A stretch of DNA of 36,631 nucleotides, taken from a virus. This document shows positions 15,101 through 24,700 of this stretch, piece after piece. How positions within the stretch are numbered: the stretch's first letter is position 1; the number at the start of each line of letters is the position of its first letter. The notes under the pieces were generated by a model that made no database searches, was not told the DNA's origin, and saw only the letters and a program-made list of their open reading frames with translations. The position numbers and the translations under genes were made by a program. Location: the IMG/VR virus record IMGVR_UViG_3300032282_005243, positions 1-36,631 of that record. The stretch is one strand, 5' to 3'.

Positions 15101-17204
15101 AAGAAAAGGCATTATTGTTTCGGTTGGTTCAACGTCTGGATTAGGATATCAACCATTAGTTGCTGCTGGTGGAACAGCAACTGTTTCCATCGCAGGAACG
15201 ATTAGTTCAATTTCTATCGGAAATAGTGGTTCTGGTTATAGATCAGGAGTACAAACAGTTAGAGTTGGAGTTGCAACTTCAAGTACTGGCACTCCAAATA
15301 TTGAATTTATTGGAACTGCTGCTGTCCAAAATGGTAATGTTGTGAGCATTGCAATTACAAATCCAGGAGCAGGATATACATCAACAAATCCGCCTATTGT
15401 AATTTTCGATTCTCCACTTTCTTATAGCAATATTCCTTTAATTTACAGTTCCACATCTCCAATTGGACTTGGAAGTGGAGCCAAGGTTGATATTATCGTT
15501 GGTCAAGGATCCAGTGTAGTTAATTTTGAAATTGTGAATACTGGTTATTCTTATGGTCAAGGAGATATTTTAACTGTTGCAATTGGAGGAACTGTAGGAA
15601 TTCCCACAAATACATCATTACCATTTAAAGAATTCCAAATTTCAGTCGATAGAACTGCAACAGATTCTTTTGCTGGATGGTCTATTGGTGATCTTCAGGT
15701 TATTGATCCAATTGATACTTTATTTGACGGTGAAAGAAAAACTTTCCCAATTAAGATAAATGATGTTTTAACTTCTATTAGATCTAAGCAAGGATCTTCA
15801 GTCGATGTTGAAGCAACATTACTGGTATTCATCAATGATGTTCTCCAATTCCCAGGAAAGGGTTACTTATTCCCAGGAGGAAACTTAATCACATTCCCAG
15901 AACCTCCAAAATCGGGCGATACTTCAAAAATATTATTCTATAAGGGAAATGGTGAAATTGATGTTAATTTAATTGATATTTTAGAACCAATTGAAGTGGG
16001 TGATAGTTTACAATTAATAGATGATTCGATATATCTCACACAAGATGAAAGATTGGTTACAGATGTATCTGCAAGCGATTATGTTACAACTAACACCTAT
16101 TTTAGTCCAGGATTAACATTTGGATCGACTACAAGAAGACCAGTTACATTATGCTATAAAACTGAAGATAAAATTATTGATGGATTGGAAGTTGGAAAGA
16201 CAAGAATTCTTTATGAACCATTTATTCAACCATCATCAAATATTATTAGTAGTCTTGGAATAAGTTCTTCTGTAATTTATGTCGAAAATGTCAACACAAT
16301 ATTTGATGCTGAGAATGAAAATACTGCAGGTAATGCCGACTATAGAAAGGTTACCATTACATCGCAGGATTCTATCGTAGGAGCGTCTGCAACAGCAGTG
16401 GTTTCTGTTGCAGGTACAATATCATCATTTGTCATTAGTAATGGTGGTTATGGATATACTTCTGCTCCAGAAGTCATAGTAGCAAATCCTGTTGGATTAG
16501 GTTCTACTTATAGATCTGTTGGATCTGCAACAATTGTGAATGGTGTTGTTACTTCAATTTCTGTTTTAAGAGCAGGAACTGGATATACAAGCGCAAATCC
16601 ACCTTTAGTTTTTATTGGTTCTCCTAATGCAAAGAAAGAAACCGTTTCTAATGTAAATTATGAAGGTGACTTTGGAATTATTACTGGAATTAATACAACA
16701 TCAGTTTCTGTTGCAACAACAGGATTGGTATTTAATTTCTTTATTCCAAAGAATTCATACCTTAGAGATCTTCATGTTAATAGCGTTGGAATAGCAACAA
16801 CAGGAGTTTCTGGAATTTCTACTGGATACTATTTTGTCATTAAAAATTCAAATGTTGGAAAAGGAGTTACTGCAATAGATGAAAATGGATCAATCGTTGG
16901 TGTGGGAACAACATGTTTAGACAATATCTACAAAGCAGTTGCTGTTTCTATTGGACAAACATCCGTTCCAGGAATTGGATTAACTTATGTTGCAAAAGTA
17001 ACTGTAAGCCTTACGAATTACAATAATTTAACAGGTTTAGGATTTAGCTCTTTCTATGGAGAATATAGTTGGGGAAGAATTTATAATTTAGATCGTACCA
17101 ATCCAAAATCATTTGCAAATTATAATAATGGCATGGTAGGAGTTTCAACATCCCCAACTGTTCAAAGACTCCTCCCATTAAAACACCGAGATTATACTAC
17201 ATAA
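6135..17204 (+). CDS. gp7: Giant gp7-like baseplate wedge protein with YHYH-type domain
   Basis: An unbroken ORF of 3,689 residues; T4 gp7 has 1,032. Two separated segments match the C-terminal part of T4 gp7: residues about 165-300 (DFYSSKG at 193-199, KILFNALYGD, DLVGKSLY at 251-258) and about 2092-2155 (GWQRETG, NDIQKIHDND, then SVGFKKF). Between them lie about 1,800 extra residues. These include many GxGY beta repeats (near 743, 783, 920, 1010-1070, 1335, 1755-1880) and a YHYH-type domain (G1163-W-A-Y-D-G-N-P-I-Y-G-P, then LDEHNGKFGPTPEYPEG and the core Y1239-A-Y-F, where YHYH would stand). Downstream are a roughly 130-residue tandem duplication (2359-2592), an IDNEI..RG module (near 2785-2840; another at 75-125) and more GxGY repeats (3023-3130, 3430-3500). 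It probably forms the peripheral wedge scaffold and may bear fibre or sugar contacts. It is located between gp6 and gp8 exactly as gp7 is in T4. Confidence 0.8.
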   Translation: MSQVRVKTSLIVENQVPSYVREEFPLLVEFLSQYYKSLDYQSAASDILQNIDQYVKIDNLVNLTESTTLTNVVELYDTTITVSSTTGFPDTYGLIQIDNEIITYESKTSTTFVNCKRGFSGTTSYQNPSRKDELVFEDSNVEEHESGTTVLNLSILFLKEFLLKVKKQISPGFSGRSLYSGINESLFLKQVKDFYSSKGTDNSFKILFNALYGDTDSSVIKPRDHLIQPSDAQYYITKDLVVERLQGDPMDLVGKSLYQDASTFIEAAKGIISKVEKIVRGNREYYVLSIDYDQDRDSDFSQSIGDFSIHPKTITTATAGIGVTTLEVDSTVEYPQSGTLLINPTQDTQFFVTYTDKTINQFLNCSGITQTIESGKEIFADSYAYGYSAISTDNIVKVRISGVLSDLDILDETYYYEKNDQIQIKSLGSDLKSVKANTWFFNISTRFDVKSIELVDNSNYTYKVNLYDEHEFVIGDSITLITSNNKEFYGEIIPENISSTYSSDISGIYSSNISGFDNRKSFNIVGQGPLNINAYYTVRKNITKVSTTNYPEIHKYTSNVQNVYTDLNDNLYVASNSLPKYYNRPLTINDRSITFSGTFSGTQLVIGNHGLLTGDAIIYNPVDDSNKLDLFPGIYFVRRLTETSISLARSKENLHSENYISVNGVVTNNKFYLLNLSDETLEENRVKPQKLIRKLSTPSDDGSVHTTPIGATGIFVNGVELTNYKSEDIIFFGPLQEIFPTTPGSGYDVINPPILTISDQHGTGAAGICSVTGSLVRVDVIDGGFDYLEDPIITITGGNGSGALVKPNLIEFDHSAVFNSSASALQVSTSNNTIGFSSYHKFRDAEEIVYGTQGGTGVGGLTTGAKYYVSVQDGFTVKLHKTLLDAAVGINTVDLTSFGAGNHKFASTSKKKKIGSISVENGGTGYSSGGNPVQLIIKGRVGISTLTGQSFDAVLKPIFRGQITSVSLTSGGEKYGKEDIINYDYQPTFSLNSGSGAEVLPVIFNGKIKQVFVTNSGSGYNSTPNLIINDPAGTGAVLSPIISNGQLVEVKVIFEGLGYSEGVNIDVVAAGSGASFKAKIASWRINNVERLRYFNQLPLDDGILFKSKKDSYGLKYTHSYAPRNLRSSALAYSFVDEVPIYVPDLQILNGAETDSSIHSPILGWAYDGNPIYGPYGFDSNGNVKRMASGYTQITNSNRPSVLQYPLGFFVEDYQFTGSGDLDEHNGKFGPTPEYPEGIYAYFCTIHSINDSVGSFQFYRRPVFPYVIGHAYKSNPIDFNFLTTSNQDEININETNWSRNTRPYHLNRPRSYYDFVLDPNKIKKQLSIVKSATRSGIDSIGITTGGSNYQIGDKLIFNNSGTGGFGISAEVSLLDGKEITNIGIGTSTLSNVQMVPLANSKKFIGYVENPHALLNNELVSFSASGISTSGNISVLNNKLTLTSGVGSAVYTGLVTYFNVSGNLSIIKENDVYQIANEDIKILNVDVPSSRIRVLRNYQGISTVSAGTTLTEKTRRFELSFGISTSTYNLKLDKQLYFDPKESIGLGTVSGPGIGYTLSFTNPGAGITQVNIPVGSLWLPNHELETGTELVYSPNGGVAVSISTDGISSYQLADNSVLYATKLSEYLIGISSVRVGLGTTGSFVGIGSTQASLLYFTNVGAGNSHSFTTNYENTLKGTVSSNRVTVATASTHGLQVNDTVKVFVLPGVVTSLYSGTYSLVSSAGTQFSYSILNYPEVASYASGELKYQTTSTNAYGPICAVNLKSKGLSYATLPTVSTVKSGIGTNAELIAYGRNIGKINKVEIQDIGFDYPSDLSLRPTASIPQILKVQNLVSFKSIGISSVGRNYNIAPDLIVIDSLTRKVNPNVELDYKLGDTQVTILKNTNDLYSNSTTIFPVNNTNGVGISTIKFIQSSQDVVVTLGSSFSNAADFPFAIGDKVLIENISVGVGSTAKGYNSSAYGYELFTIINIDPNIGGIGATVSYNIAGKLAFGEYVGNYDPINSTGRIIQEKDLPIFTPEYLENTFLNGETVYTQSSSGKIIRWNENNLLMKVATDKDFSVGETIVGKSSKAASIIKEIISFDSIYNVKASSIVKKGWQRETGFLDNDIQKIHDNDYYQYFSYSIKTKIPFSEWDETVDDLNHSVGFKKFADLQIQSSSESVGVGSTLSAEISSIVELDSVLNLNCKSDFDNARENNIILDNNYASNQIIFDSAILQDYLESVGNRVLTVDDLGDEFNSNPRSTKYSNIDVFDLATGRYRKYLTYVNDEAYVDQNQVMLVSLLHNNTYGFLNQYGQIYNLDSLGSFDFSILGSEGILQFYPTFFADNEYNISFSNLSVADLTTSTGKQSLGDIVSIASSSVTIPTGTTTATTVVGIASTYRGSKVYVVIGAEDGSYYEVDELSIVHDDNNVLYMDYGQLSTDNISSFGSPGIGTYIAYLSGSELKIDLKPTAGLSTNHFVNTIRVSIANSSAVGVGTSNMFDSYINSNVTNISASGSPTATTVASFGKNYNAAYYIAVVENLTDNQYQISELVSMKNQSNAYVSEYGFVQTDGSIGDYTIARIGDDTALQFTPKANVDVQVRVFQQVLTSTHNHNYPSTISLNNASVNSGHGFYEGTNAATRKSFELTHKELPIFERYFSGNSSDIVNVDADQVKIPAHYFVTGEKLVYEYSSSDVGTINAIGIATTTIIGVGSTDKLPKTIYAVKENDLYLKFAGSAADALSTPPNILDITSVGIGTSHVLRSTNQNARAIIAIDNVIQSPIVATAVTTTVSADVGSVTELITLSGITSIFSGDLIKIDNEIMQVATLGFGATNVAIVSRGQLGSGIATHASGAVITKLLGNYNIDNNTIHFPVAPWGKVPFTNPSTRPDEQDYVGLETGSTFSGRVFLRSGKSNTSEDAYFYNKVFDDISASFTGATNDFTLKSGGSNITGISTSNAVILINQVFQGPSRSTIPVTIEGNYSLSQSSGITTISFIGSQSQSYDINASQLPRKGIIVSVGSTSGLGYQPLVAAGGTATVSIAGTISSISIGNSGSGYRSGVQTVRVGVATSSTGTPNIEFIGTAAVQNGNVVSIAITNPGAGYTSTNPPIVIFDSPLSYSNIPLIYSSTSPIGLGSGAKVDIIVGQGSSVVNFEIVNTGYSYGQGDILTVAIGGTVGIPTNTSLPFKEFQISVDRTATDSFAGWSIGDLQVIDPIDTLFDGERKTFPIKINDVLTSIRSKQGSSVDVEATLLVFINDVLQFPGKGYLFPGGNLITFPEPPKSGDTSKILFYKGNGEIDVNLIDILEPIEVGDSLQLIDDSIYLTQDERLVTDVSASDYVTTNTYFSPGLTFGSTTRRPVTLCYKTEDKIIDGLEVGKTRILYEPFIQPSSNIISSLGISSSVIYVENVNTIFDAENENTAGNADYRKVTITSQDSIVGASATAVVSVAGTISSFVISNGGYGYTSAPEVIVANPVGLGSTYRSVGSATIVNGVVTSISVLRAGTGYTSANPPLVFIGSPNAKKETVSNVNYEGDFGIITGINTTSVSVATTGLVFNFFIPKNSYLRDLHVNSVGIATTGVSGISTGYYFVIKNSNVGKGVTAIDENGSIVGVGTTCLDNIYKAVAVSIGQTSVPGIGLTYVAKVTVSLTNYNNLTGLGFSSFYGEYSWGRIYNLDRTNPKSFANYNNGMVGVSTSPTVQRLLPLKHRDYTT
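13209..13910 (+). repeat. Tandem duplicated domain inside the gp7-like protein
   Basis: Residues about 2359-2475 and 2489-2592 align as two diverged copies. Both begin with TATTV, share the pattern 'Y(Y/Q)...(D/S)EL....(N/Q)..(V/A)Y..(D/E)YG....D' and end in a strand 'I/V-R-V'. The offset between the TATTV anchors (13230 and 13620) is 390 bases, i.e. 130 codons. DNA identity is low, so the duplication is old. No family is recognised. Confidence 0.6.
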
Positions 17205-17207
17205 ATA
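17201..17207 (+). promoter_or_regulatory. Late-promoter-like ATAAATA overlapping the gp7-like stop
   Basis: ATAAATA covers the TAA of the giant ORF (17202-17204), 16 bases before the gp8 ATG at 17224. It may give gp8 its own late transcript. The leader would be only a few bases long and no ribosome site is visible. Confidence 0.35.
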
Positions 17208-17223
17208 CATAAAAAACTTCAAA

Positions 17224-18777
17224 ATGGCTGCTATCATAACAGATCAATTTAGAATATTGAGTGCTAAGAATTTTGTTTCTGCAGCAAGTTCTTCAGACAA
17301 TTCATATTATGTTTTTGTAGGACTTCCAAACGCATCTGAATATAGTTCAACTTGGGATGCAAATCCTCCTGCCCCAAAAGATAATTTTGATGAAGAAAAT
17401 GCATATTGGGATACTGCAATAGCTCTTAAAAAGGTATCTACAGAAAACATCAAACAAGTTATTAGAAAAATAACTTGGAGTTCTGGAACGACTTATGATA
17501 TGTATCGCCATGATATAAGTAGATCTAATACATCAAAACCTTCTGGAGTTACTAGTTTATATCAAGCAAATTATTATGTTGTAAACAACGAATATCGTGT
17601 TTACATTTGCTTACAAAATGGTACTAATCCAGAAAATCCCGAAGGAAGACCTTCTCTGGATGAACCAACATTCACAGATTTAGAACCAAGATCTGCAGGA
17701 ACTAGTGGTGACGGATATATTTGGAAATATCTTTATACAATTTCTCCAAGCGATATCATTAAGTTTGAAACTTCTAATTTTATTCCTGTACCAAAAAATT
17801 GGGAAACTAGTGATGCAAATTCGGTAGTTAGAAATAATGCAGAAACGAGTGGACAAATTAAAATCGTTACCATCAAAAATCGTGGAGTTGGTATCGGAAC
17901 AGCAAATACAACATATACAAGAGTTCCTGTTAAAGGTGACGGAAATGGAGCTGAGGTAACTATTGTAGTTAATAATAATTCTAAAGTAGAATCAATAAGT
18001 GTTTCAAACGGTGGTTCTGGATATTCATATGGAACTGTTGATTTAGTAGCAGGAAATGTTCCTACAGGAACCACTGCTCCAGAGTTTGATGTTATAATTC
18101 CACCAAAAGGTGGTCATGGTGCAGACATTTATAGAGAACTGGGAGCAAATAGAGCGGTTCTTTATGCGAGAATTGAAAATGATACTCAAGACCCAGATTT
18201 TATTACTGGAAATCAAATTTCTAGAGTTGGAATAATTGAAAATCCTTTAGTTTTTGGATCCGATTCCATTTTAACATCAGATAAAGCAGCTGCTGTTTAC
18301 GCATTGAAATTGGTTGGAGCTGGATATAGCACAGTAACATTTACAGCAGATAGTCTCATTACACAAACAGTTGGGGTTGCATCAACAGCAGTTGGTAGAG
18401 TTGTATCCTATGATCAAAATACTGGTGTTTTAAAATATTGGCAAGATAGAACTCTTGTTGGATTTAATAGTGATGGTACAAAGAATTCAAGTCCAATTTA
18501 TGGATTTAGATTGCATAGATTTACTTCATCACCTGGCGTAGGTGGTACAACTATTATCCAAGGTGGAACTACAAATTTATCAATCGATACAAACTTTACT
18601 GGTATATCAACCTCAATAAATAGTAGGACATATTATTTTGGACAAAATTTTATTAATGGTGTGTCCAATCCAGAAGTTGAAAAATATTCTGGAAATATTA
18701 TTCATGTAGACAACAGACCTTCAGTTACTAGGTCGTCAAGTCAAAAAGAAGATATCAAGGTAATTTTGCAATTCTAA
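17224..18777 (+). CDS. gp8: Baseplate wedge subunit gp8
   Basis: 517 residues versus 334 in T4. The ends match T4 gp8: an N-terminal 'ITDQFRILSAKNFV' (T4: 'IVTSKFRTEKMLNFY'), the hallmark SGDGYIWKYLYTI (GDGY at 162-165; T4 GDGYVWEYLFEI) followed by FIPVPKNWE, and the C-terminus HVDNRPSVTR...EDIKVILQF (T4 MENRPPI...EEINILFTF). The extra length lies between residues about 215 and 480 and includes one GxGY module (ESISVSNGGSGYSYG, near residue 257). gp8 forms the dimer at the wedge periphery that binds gp7, gp10 and gp6. It follows gp7-like and precedes the DUF4815 gene by six bases, in T4 order. Confidence 0.88.
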   Translation: MAAIITDQFRILSAKNFVSAASSSDNSYYVFVGLPNASEYSSTWDANPPAPKDNFDEENAYWDTAIALKKVSTENIKQVIRKITWSSGTTYDMYRHDISRSNTSKPSGVTSLYQANYYVVNNEYRVYICLQNGTNPENPEGRPSLDEPTFTDLEPRSAGTSGDGYIWKYLYTISPSDIIKFETSNFIPVPKNWETSDANSVVRNNAETSGQIKIVTIKNRGVGIGTANTTYTRVPVKGDGNGAEVTIVVNNNSKVESISVSNGGSGYSYGTVDLVAGNVPTGTTAPEFDVIIPPKGGHGADIYRELGANRAVLYARIENDTQDPDFITGNQISRVGIIENPLVFGSDSILTSDKAAAVYALKLVGAGYSTVTFTADSLITQTVGVASTAVGRVVSYDQNTGVLKYWQDRTLVGFNSDGTKNSSPIYGFRLHRFTSSPGVGGTTIIQGGTTNLSIDTNFTGISTSINSRTYYFGQNFINGVSNPEVEKYSGNIIHVDNRPSVTRSSSQKEDIKVILQF

Positions 18778-18783
18778 AAAATC

Positions 18784-21700
18784 ATGCCAGAGTCAACTAA
18801 TCTCAACGTTTCTCCATATTTTGATGATTTTGATTCTACTAAGAATTATCATAAAGTTCTGTTCAAACCTGGATATCCTGTTCAGGCTAGAGAATTAACA
18901 ACATTACAGTCAATCCTACAAGACCAAATTGAAAAATTTGGAAATCATGTATTTAAGGAAGGATCTGTAGTAATTCCTGGTCAGTTAAGTTATAATAACC
19001 AATTTAAATTTGTAAAGATTGAAAATTCATATCTGGGCGTAGATGTAAGTGTTTATATTCAAGATCTTATAGGTAAAAAAATTACTGGAGATGAGTCAAA
19101 AGTAGAAGCACAAATTGTATATGTTTTACCTCAAAATGAAATTGAAAATCAATATACAACTCTGTATGTAAATTATTTGTCTTCTGGTTTAGGAGATCAA
19201 GAAGTATTTTCGGATAATGAAAAGTTAACTCTGAATACAGCATACACTCAAGATTCTGTCATCATTCAAAGTGGAGAAGGATTTGCAAACACTACATCAA
19301 ATGCAACTGGTAATGGATCTGCTGCTGTACTTAGTAATGGAGTATATTTTTTAAGAGGATATTTTGTTGAGGTTGCAGATCAAACTTTAATTTTAGAACC
19401 ATATTCAAATATCACAAGTTGCAAAGTAGGATTTGACGTAATTGAAGAGACTATCACATCTGATGAAGATGATAGTTTAAATGATAATGCAAAGGGATTT
19501 TCGAACTATGCAGCTCCAGGGGCTGATAGATTTAAGTTAACTGCTTTATTGAGTAAAAAAGAAATAACTGATACGACTGCAGAAAATTTTGTCAGTCTGT
19601 TAGAAATTAGAAACGGTGAATTAGTTAAGAATACTACTACAACATCACAATACAACGTCCTTTCTACGGAACTTGCTAGAAGAACGTCCGATGAATCTGG
19701 AGACTATTATATTAGACCATTTGATGTTGTTGTAAAAGAAACTTTAAATGATAATTTAGGAAATAATGGTGTATTTCAGATTGATCAATTAACATACAAT
19801 AACAATACACCTTCTGAAGATTTGGCAACATATAAAATTGGTGCAGGAAAAGCATATGTAAAAGGATATGAAGTTGAATCTTTATCAGCAAACTTTTTAG
19901 ATTTTAAAAAACCAAGAACCACAAAACGTGTTAATGGTGCTAGCATTGCATATTTAACTGGACCAACATTCACTGTAAATAGAGCAACTGGTGCTCCAAA
20001 TTTAAATCTTGGAAATCCATTTGTAATAAGTCTTAGAGACTCTAGAATCGGTGTTACATCTTCTGCTCTTCCTGGAAAAGAAATTGGATTAGCAAGGGTT
20101 TATGATTATGCATTAGAGTCTGGATCATATAACACATCAAATTTAAATCTGAATCAATGGGATATTGCGCTATTTGACGTTGAAACATACACAGAAATTG
20201 TATTAAATCAAAATATAACTCTTACAACACCAGTACACATTAAAGGAAAATCTAGCGGAGCTACAGGATATTTAAGATATGATGTAAATAATGCTGGAAT
20301 TCTTACTGCATATGGGGTAAAGGGTTCTTTTGCTGCAAATGAAAAGTTTATTTTTAATGGTGTAGAGACGACTAGCAGAGTATCAACAGCAGTAACCGAA
20401 TATTCTATTAAAGATGTACAGTCTTTAACCAATGTAAGCACCTCAACTACTTCATTTACAGCAGATATTGTTCCAGTTACAAATTATAATGTTGGTCTTG
20501 CATCAATTACTGCAAGATCTACCACAGGCATAAGCAGCATTAGTTTAAATTCTGCAGATAATAACTTTGCATTTACTAATAATGTAAAGGTTGGTGGACT
20601 TGTTCAATATACAATTCCAGGTTCAACCGTTCCAACTTACAATAAAGTTTTAACTGTATCTCAAAATTCAATTGTAGTTACGGGAGTTACAACTGTAACA
20701 GGAATTTGTGAAGGATCTCCTCCAGCAGCTTCAAATAATGTAAATGATCTGGTAATTCTTGGATCTGCATTCCAAACTTCTGCAGATAACACTTTATATA
20801 CAAAACTTCCAAAAAATTATATTAGTTTAGTGGATCTGACAGATTCAAATCTGACAATCAAAAAAGAATTTGCAGTAACAATTTCCAGTAACCAAACAAA
20901 TACGTTGACTGCAGGTGATAATGAAACATTCTTACCTTTTGATGAGGAAAGATATGTTTTAGTTAGATCTGATGGATCTTTTGAACCACTGAGATCTGAT
21001 AAGTTTTCATTTAATACGACTTCTTCTGAGTTAACGATTTATGGTCTTGGTTCAAACGATTCAAGTGCGCGATTAATCGCAACTTTAAGAAAAACAAAGA
21101 TTAAATCAAAAGTTAAGAATAGAAATAGAATAAAAACTTTAATAGTCAACAAGTCAAAATATGACTATTCTGGAATTGGATCGACAACTATAAATGATGG
21201 GCTATCATATGGATCATACCCATATGGAACTAGAGTTCAAGACGAAGAAATTTGCTTAAATGTTCCTGACGTAACAAAAATTTATGGTATATTTGAATCA
21301 TCAACAACATCAGAAGCAAATCCATCTTCAGTTACATTTACTTCATTAACTGGACCAAATAATAAAACTTCTGATTTATTGGTAGGAGAAAAATTTGTAG
21401 GAAAAACTTCTGGTGCCATCGCAATTTATACAAACAAAATTAATGATTTAAATGTCAACTTCATATACTTAAATGATAAATCATTCCAACAAAATGAAGT
21501 TGTATTATTTGAAGAAAGTGGAATAGAAGCTACAGTTTCAACAATTACTTTATCTGACAAAAATATAACAGAAAATTATACATTAGATGCCTCTCAAAAA
21601 AATACAATTTATGATTATTCCAGAATAATCAGAAATCCATTATCAAAAGAACCAGCAAAACAAATAAAAATTATTTTTGAATCGGCAAGTTTTTCTTCTT

Positions 21701-24700
21701 CCGATCTCGGAGATATTACCACAGTAAATTCATACAACAACTTTGATTATTGTGATATATTGCCAGTTGAAGGAAAGGTTGCAAATAGTGACATTTTAGA
21801 TATTAGACCTAGAGTTTCTGAATATGCTGTTTCTGCAGGATCACGTTCTCCATTTGAATTTTTATCAAGAACATTCTCAGAATCTCAAAATTGTGGCAAA
21901 AACACTCTTGCATCCGATGAATCGATTCTTCTTTCCTTTGAGCACTATCTGGGAAGAATAGATAGAATTTTCCTGACTAAAACTGGTGCATTACAACTTA
22001 TTTCTGGAGATCCAGCAGAAACACCAAGACCACCTAAGGCTTTAGATGATGCCCTAGAAATTGCTTCTGCAGTTCTTCCTCCATATCTTTGTGATGTAAC
22101 TAAAGCATCGATTAAATTGGTTTCTCATAAGAGATATCAAATGAAAGATATCTCAAGACTTGAGGATAGAATTAAAAACTTAGAATCATATACAACATTA
22201 AATCTTTTAGAAGCAAATACACAATCTCTGAGTATAAAAGATTCTAATGGATTGGACAGATTTAAATCTGGATTTTTTGTAGACAATTTTAGAACTACAA
22301 ATTCACAAAATACATCAACCAAGATTAAGAACTCTATAGATCAAGTAAATCAGGAATTGAGACCATCTCCATATGTAACTGAAGTTGATTTATTACTTGG
22401 ATCAAAGTCTTTAGTTGGAATTGGCGCATCTATAGATCCTTTAGCTGATCCTAGGTTTGTAACTGATTTGATTGGCGAGAATATAAGAAGAACGGGTCAA
22501 GTTATCACACTTGATTACACTGATACATCTTTCTTGACACAACCATATGCTACTAGATCTGAAAATGTAACTCCATATCTTGTAACCAATTACATCGGTA
22601 ATATTGGATTAACACCGTCATCAGATGTTTGGACCGATCAGGTTAGATTGGATCCAAAAGTAATTACTCAAGATAACTTTACAGCTACACAACAACAGTT
22701 AATTGCACAAGGATTTGATCCTCAAACTGGATTTGGTCCTGTTAATTGGAACGCTTGGGAAACCACATGGACTGGAAGAGAAACAACTCAAAGAGTTGAA
22801 GATTCTGGAAATGCAACCACAACATTTACAACAGTTACTACAACTGAACAACAAAGAAGAACTGGCACTCAATTACAACTTACTGAGCAAGTAACAACAA
22901 CATCACAAGGAGACTCTATAGTTTCTTCTGAGCTTGCAACGTTCATGAGATCTAGAAATGTTGAATTTGTAGGAAAGCGTTTTAGACCATTTACTCAGGT
23001 CTATGCATTTTTTGATGGCGAAGATGTAAATTCTTTCGTTATTCCAAAACTCCTTGAAATTACAATGCAGTCTGGAATTTTCCAGGTTGGTGAAACCGTA
23101 GTAGGAGGTTTTGCAGAATCTGCGATTAATCAAAATAACACTCCGGGTGTAAGTCCTACAGAAATTAGATTTAGAGTTGCATCAGCAAATCATAAGTATG
23201 GTTCATTTAATTCACCAACAGATGTTTATACAAGAAACCCATATGATCAACAAGTAATTGGATCTTTAAGTTCAACATATTCTGCAACATCCACATTACT
23301 CAACGTTGATATTGCAAGTTTATCTGAACAAACACAAGGACAATTTTTTGGAAGAGTTGCAACAGGTCTCAAATTAAGAGGATTGACGAGCGGTGCAGAA
23401 GCAACTATCTCAAATGTCAGATTAGTCTCTGATAATGTTGGTGCGGTTATTGGTTCATATTTAATTCCTAATCCAAATGTTCCAACAAATCCAAAGTTTG
23501 AGACTGGAGTAAAAACATTCAAGTTAACTAATAGTTCAACAAATTCCTTAGTACCTGGATCAGTATTTACCGAAGGTGAAGAAAATTACTATGCACAAGG
23601 TCTTCTGAATGGTATTCAAGAAACGGTTGCTTCTGTTAGAAGTCCACGTTTTGAATCAACTACTCTTACAGATTCTAGAACACAGTCAAATTCTTCAACA
23701 TCTTCAAATACTACTGTCACAAGAATACAACCAGTATTCATTACAAATACGATTGTCGTACAAGCTCAACCACCAAGAAGAGATCCACTGGCACAATCAT
23801 TTACCATTCCAGAAGGAAATGGTTTATTTGTAACCAAAATTGATTTGTATTTTAGAACAAAAGATGATACTCTTCCTGTTATAGTACAATTGCGTCCAAT
23901 GAAACTTGGACTACCAACCGAAGAAATTTATCCATTTAGTGAAGTTGTAATCGATTCAGAAAATGTCAATATATCTGAAGATGGTAGTGCAGTTACAACA
24001 GTAACATTCCCATCTCCAGTATATCTCAGAGGTGGACAAGAACATGCTGTTGTTCTTCTTTCGGATTCTACTTCATATCAAGTGTGGATTTCTAGACTTG
24101 GTGAACCAGATGCAACAACTGCTGGATTGACTGAATCTCAGCAAATTTATGTTACTGAACAACCACTTTTAGGATCACTATTTAAGTCGCAAAATGCTTC
24201 TACTTGGACTCCAAGCCAGTACGAAGATCTTAAGTTCAATCTTTATCAAGCAGTATTTACAGATGAAGTTGGCAACATCAACTTCTATAATCCACAACTT
24301 GCAATTGGAAATAATCAAATTGCAAATCTTCTGAAAAATTCTCTTGATATGAATTCAAGAAGAATTCGTGTTGGATTGGGAACTACTGTAACCAGCACAA
24401 ACTTTATAGTTGGTACTACAGTTTCTCAATTAAATTCAAATGCAACTGGAAACTATGTTGGTGCGGCTGGATCAGCAACAGGAAATCTAACTATTACAAA
24501 TGCTGGTATTGGTTATTCAAATGGTTCGTATAATAATGTTTCTTTGCAAAATGTAAGTGGATCTGGTGTAAATGCAACTGCAAACATTACAATTTCTGGA
24601 AATGTAGCAGTTGCTGCAACAGTTAATGCTGGTGGATCTGGTTACAAAGTTGGCGATGTTTTGTCAGTATCCAATTTGGGTGGAAGTATTTTAGGAACCA

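Noticed and set aside
15160-15345. Alternate-frame + strand ORFs rich in Leu/Gln (also 22703-22894, 23609-23833, 35933-36145)
   Set aside because: They are frame shadows of the large virion genes, without start signals or sensible composition.
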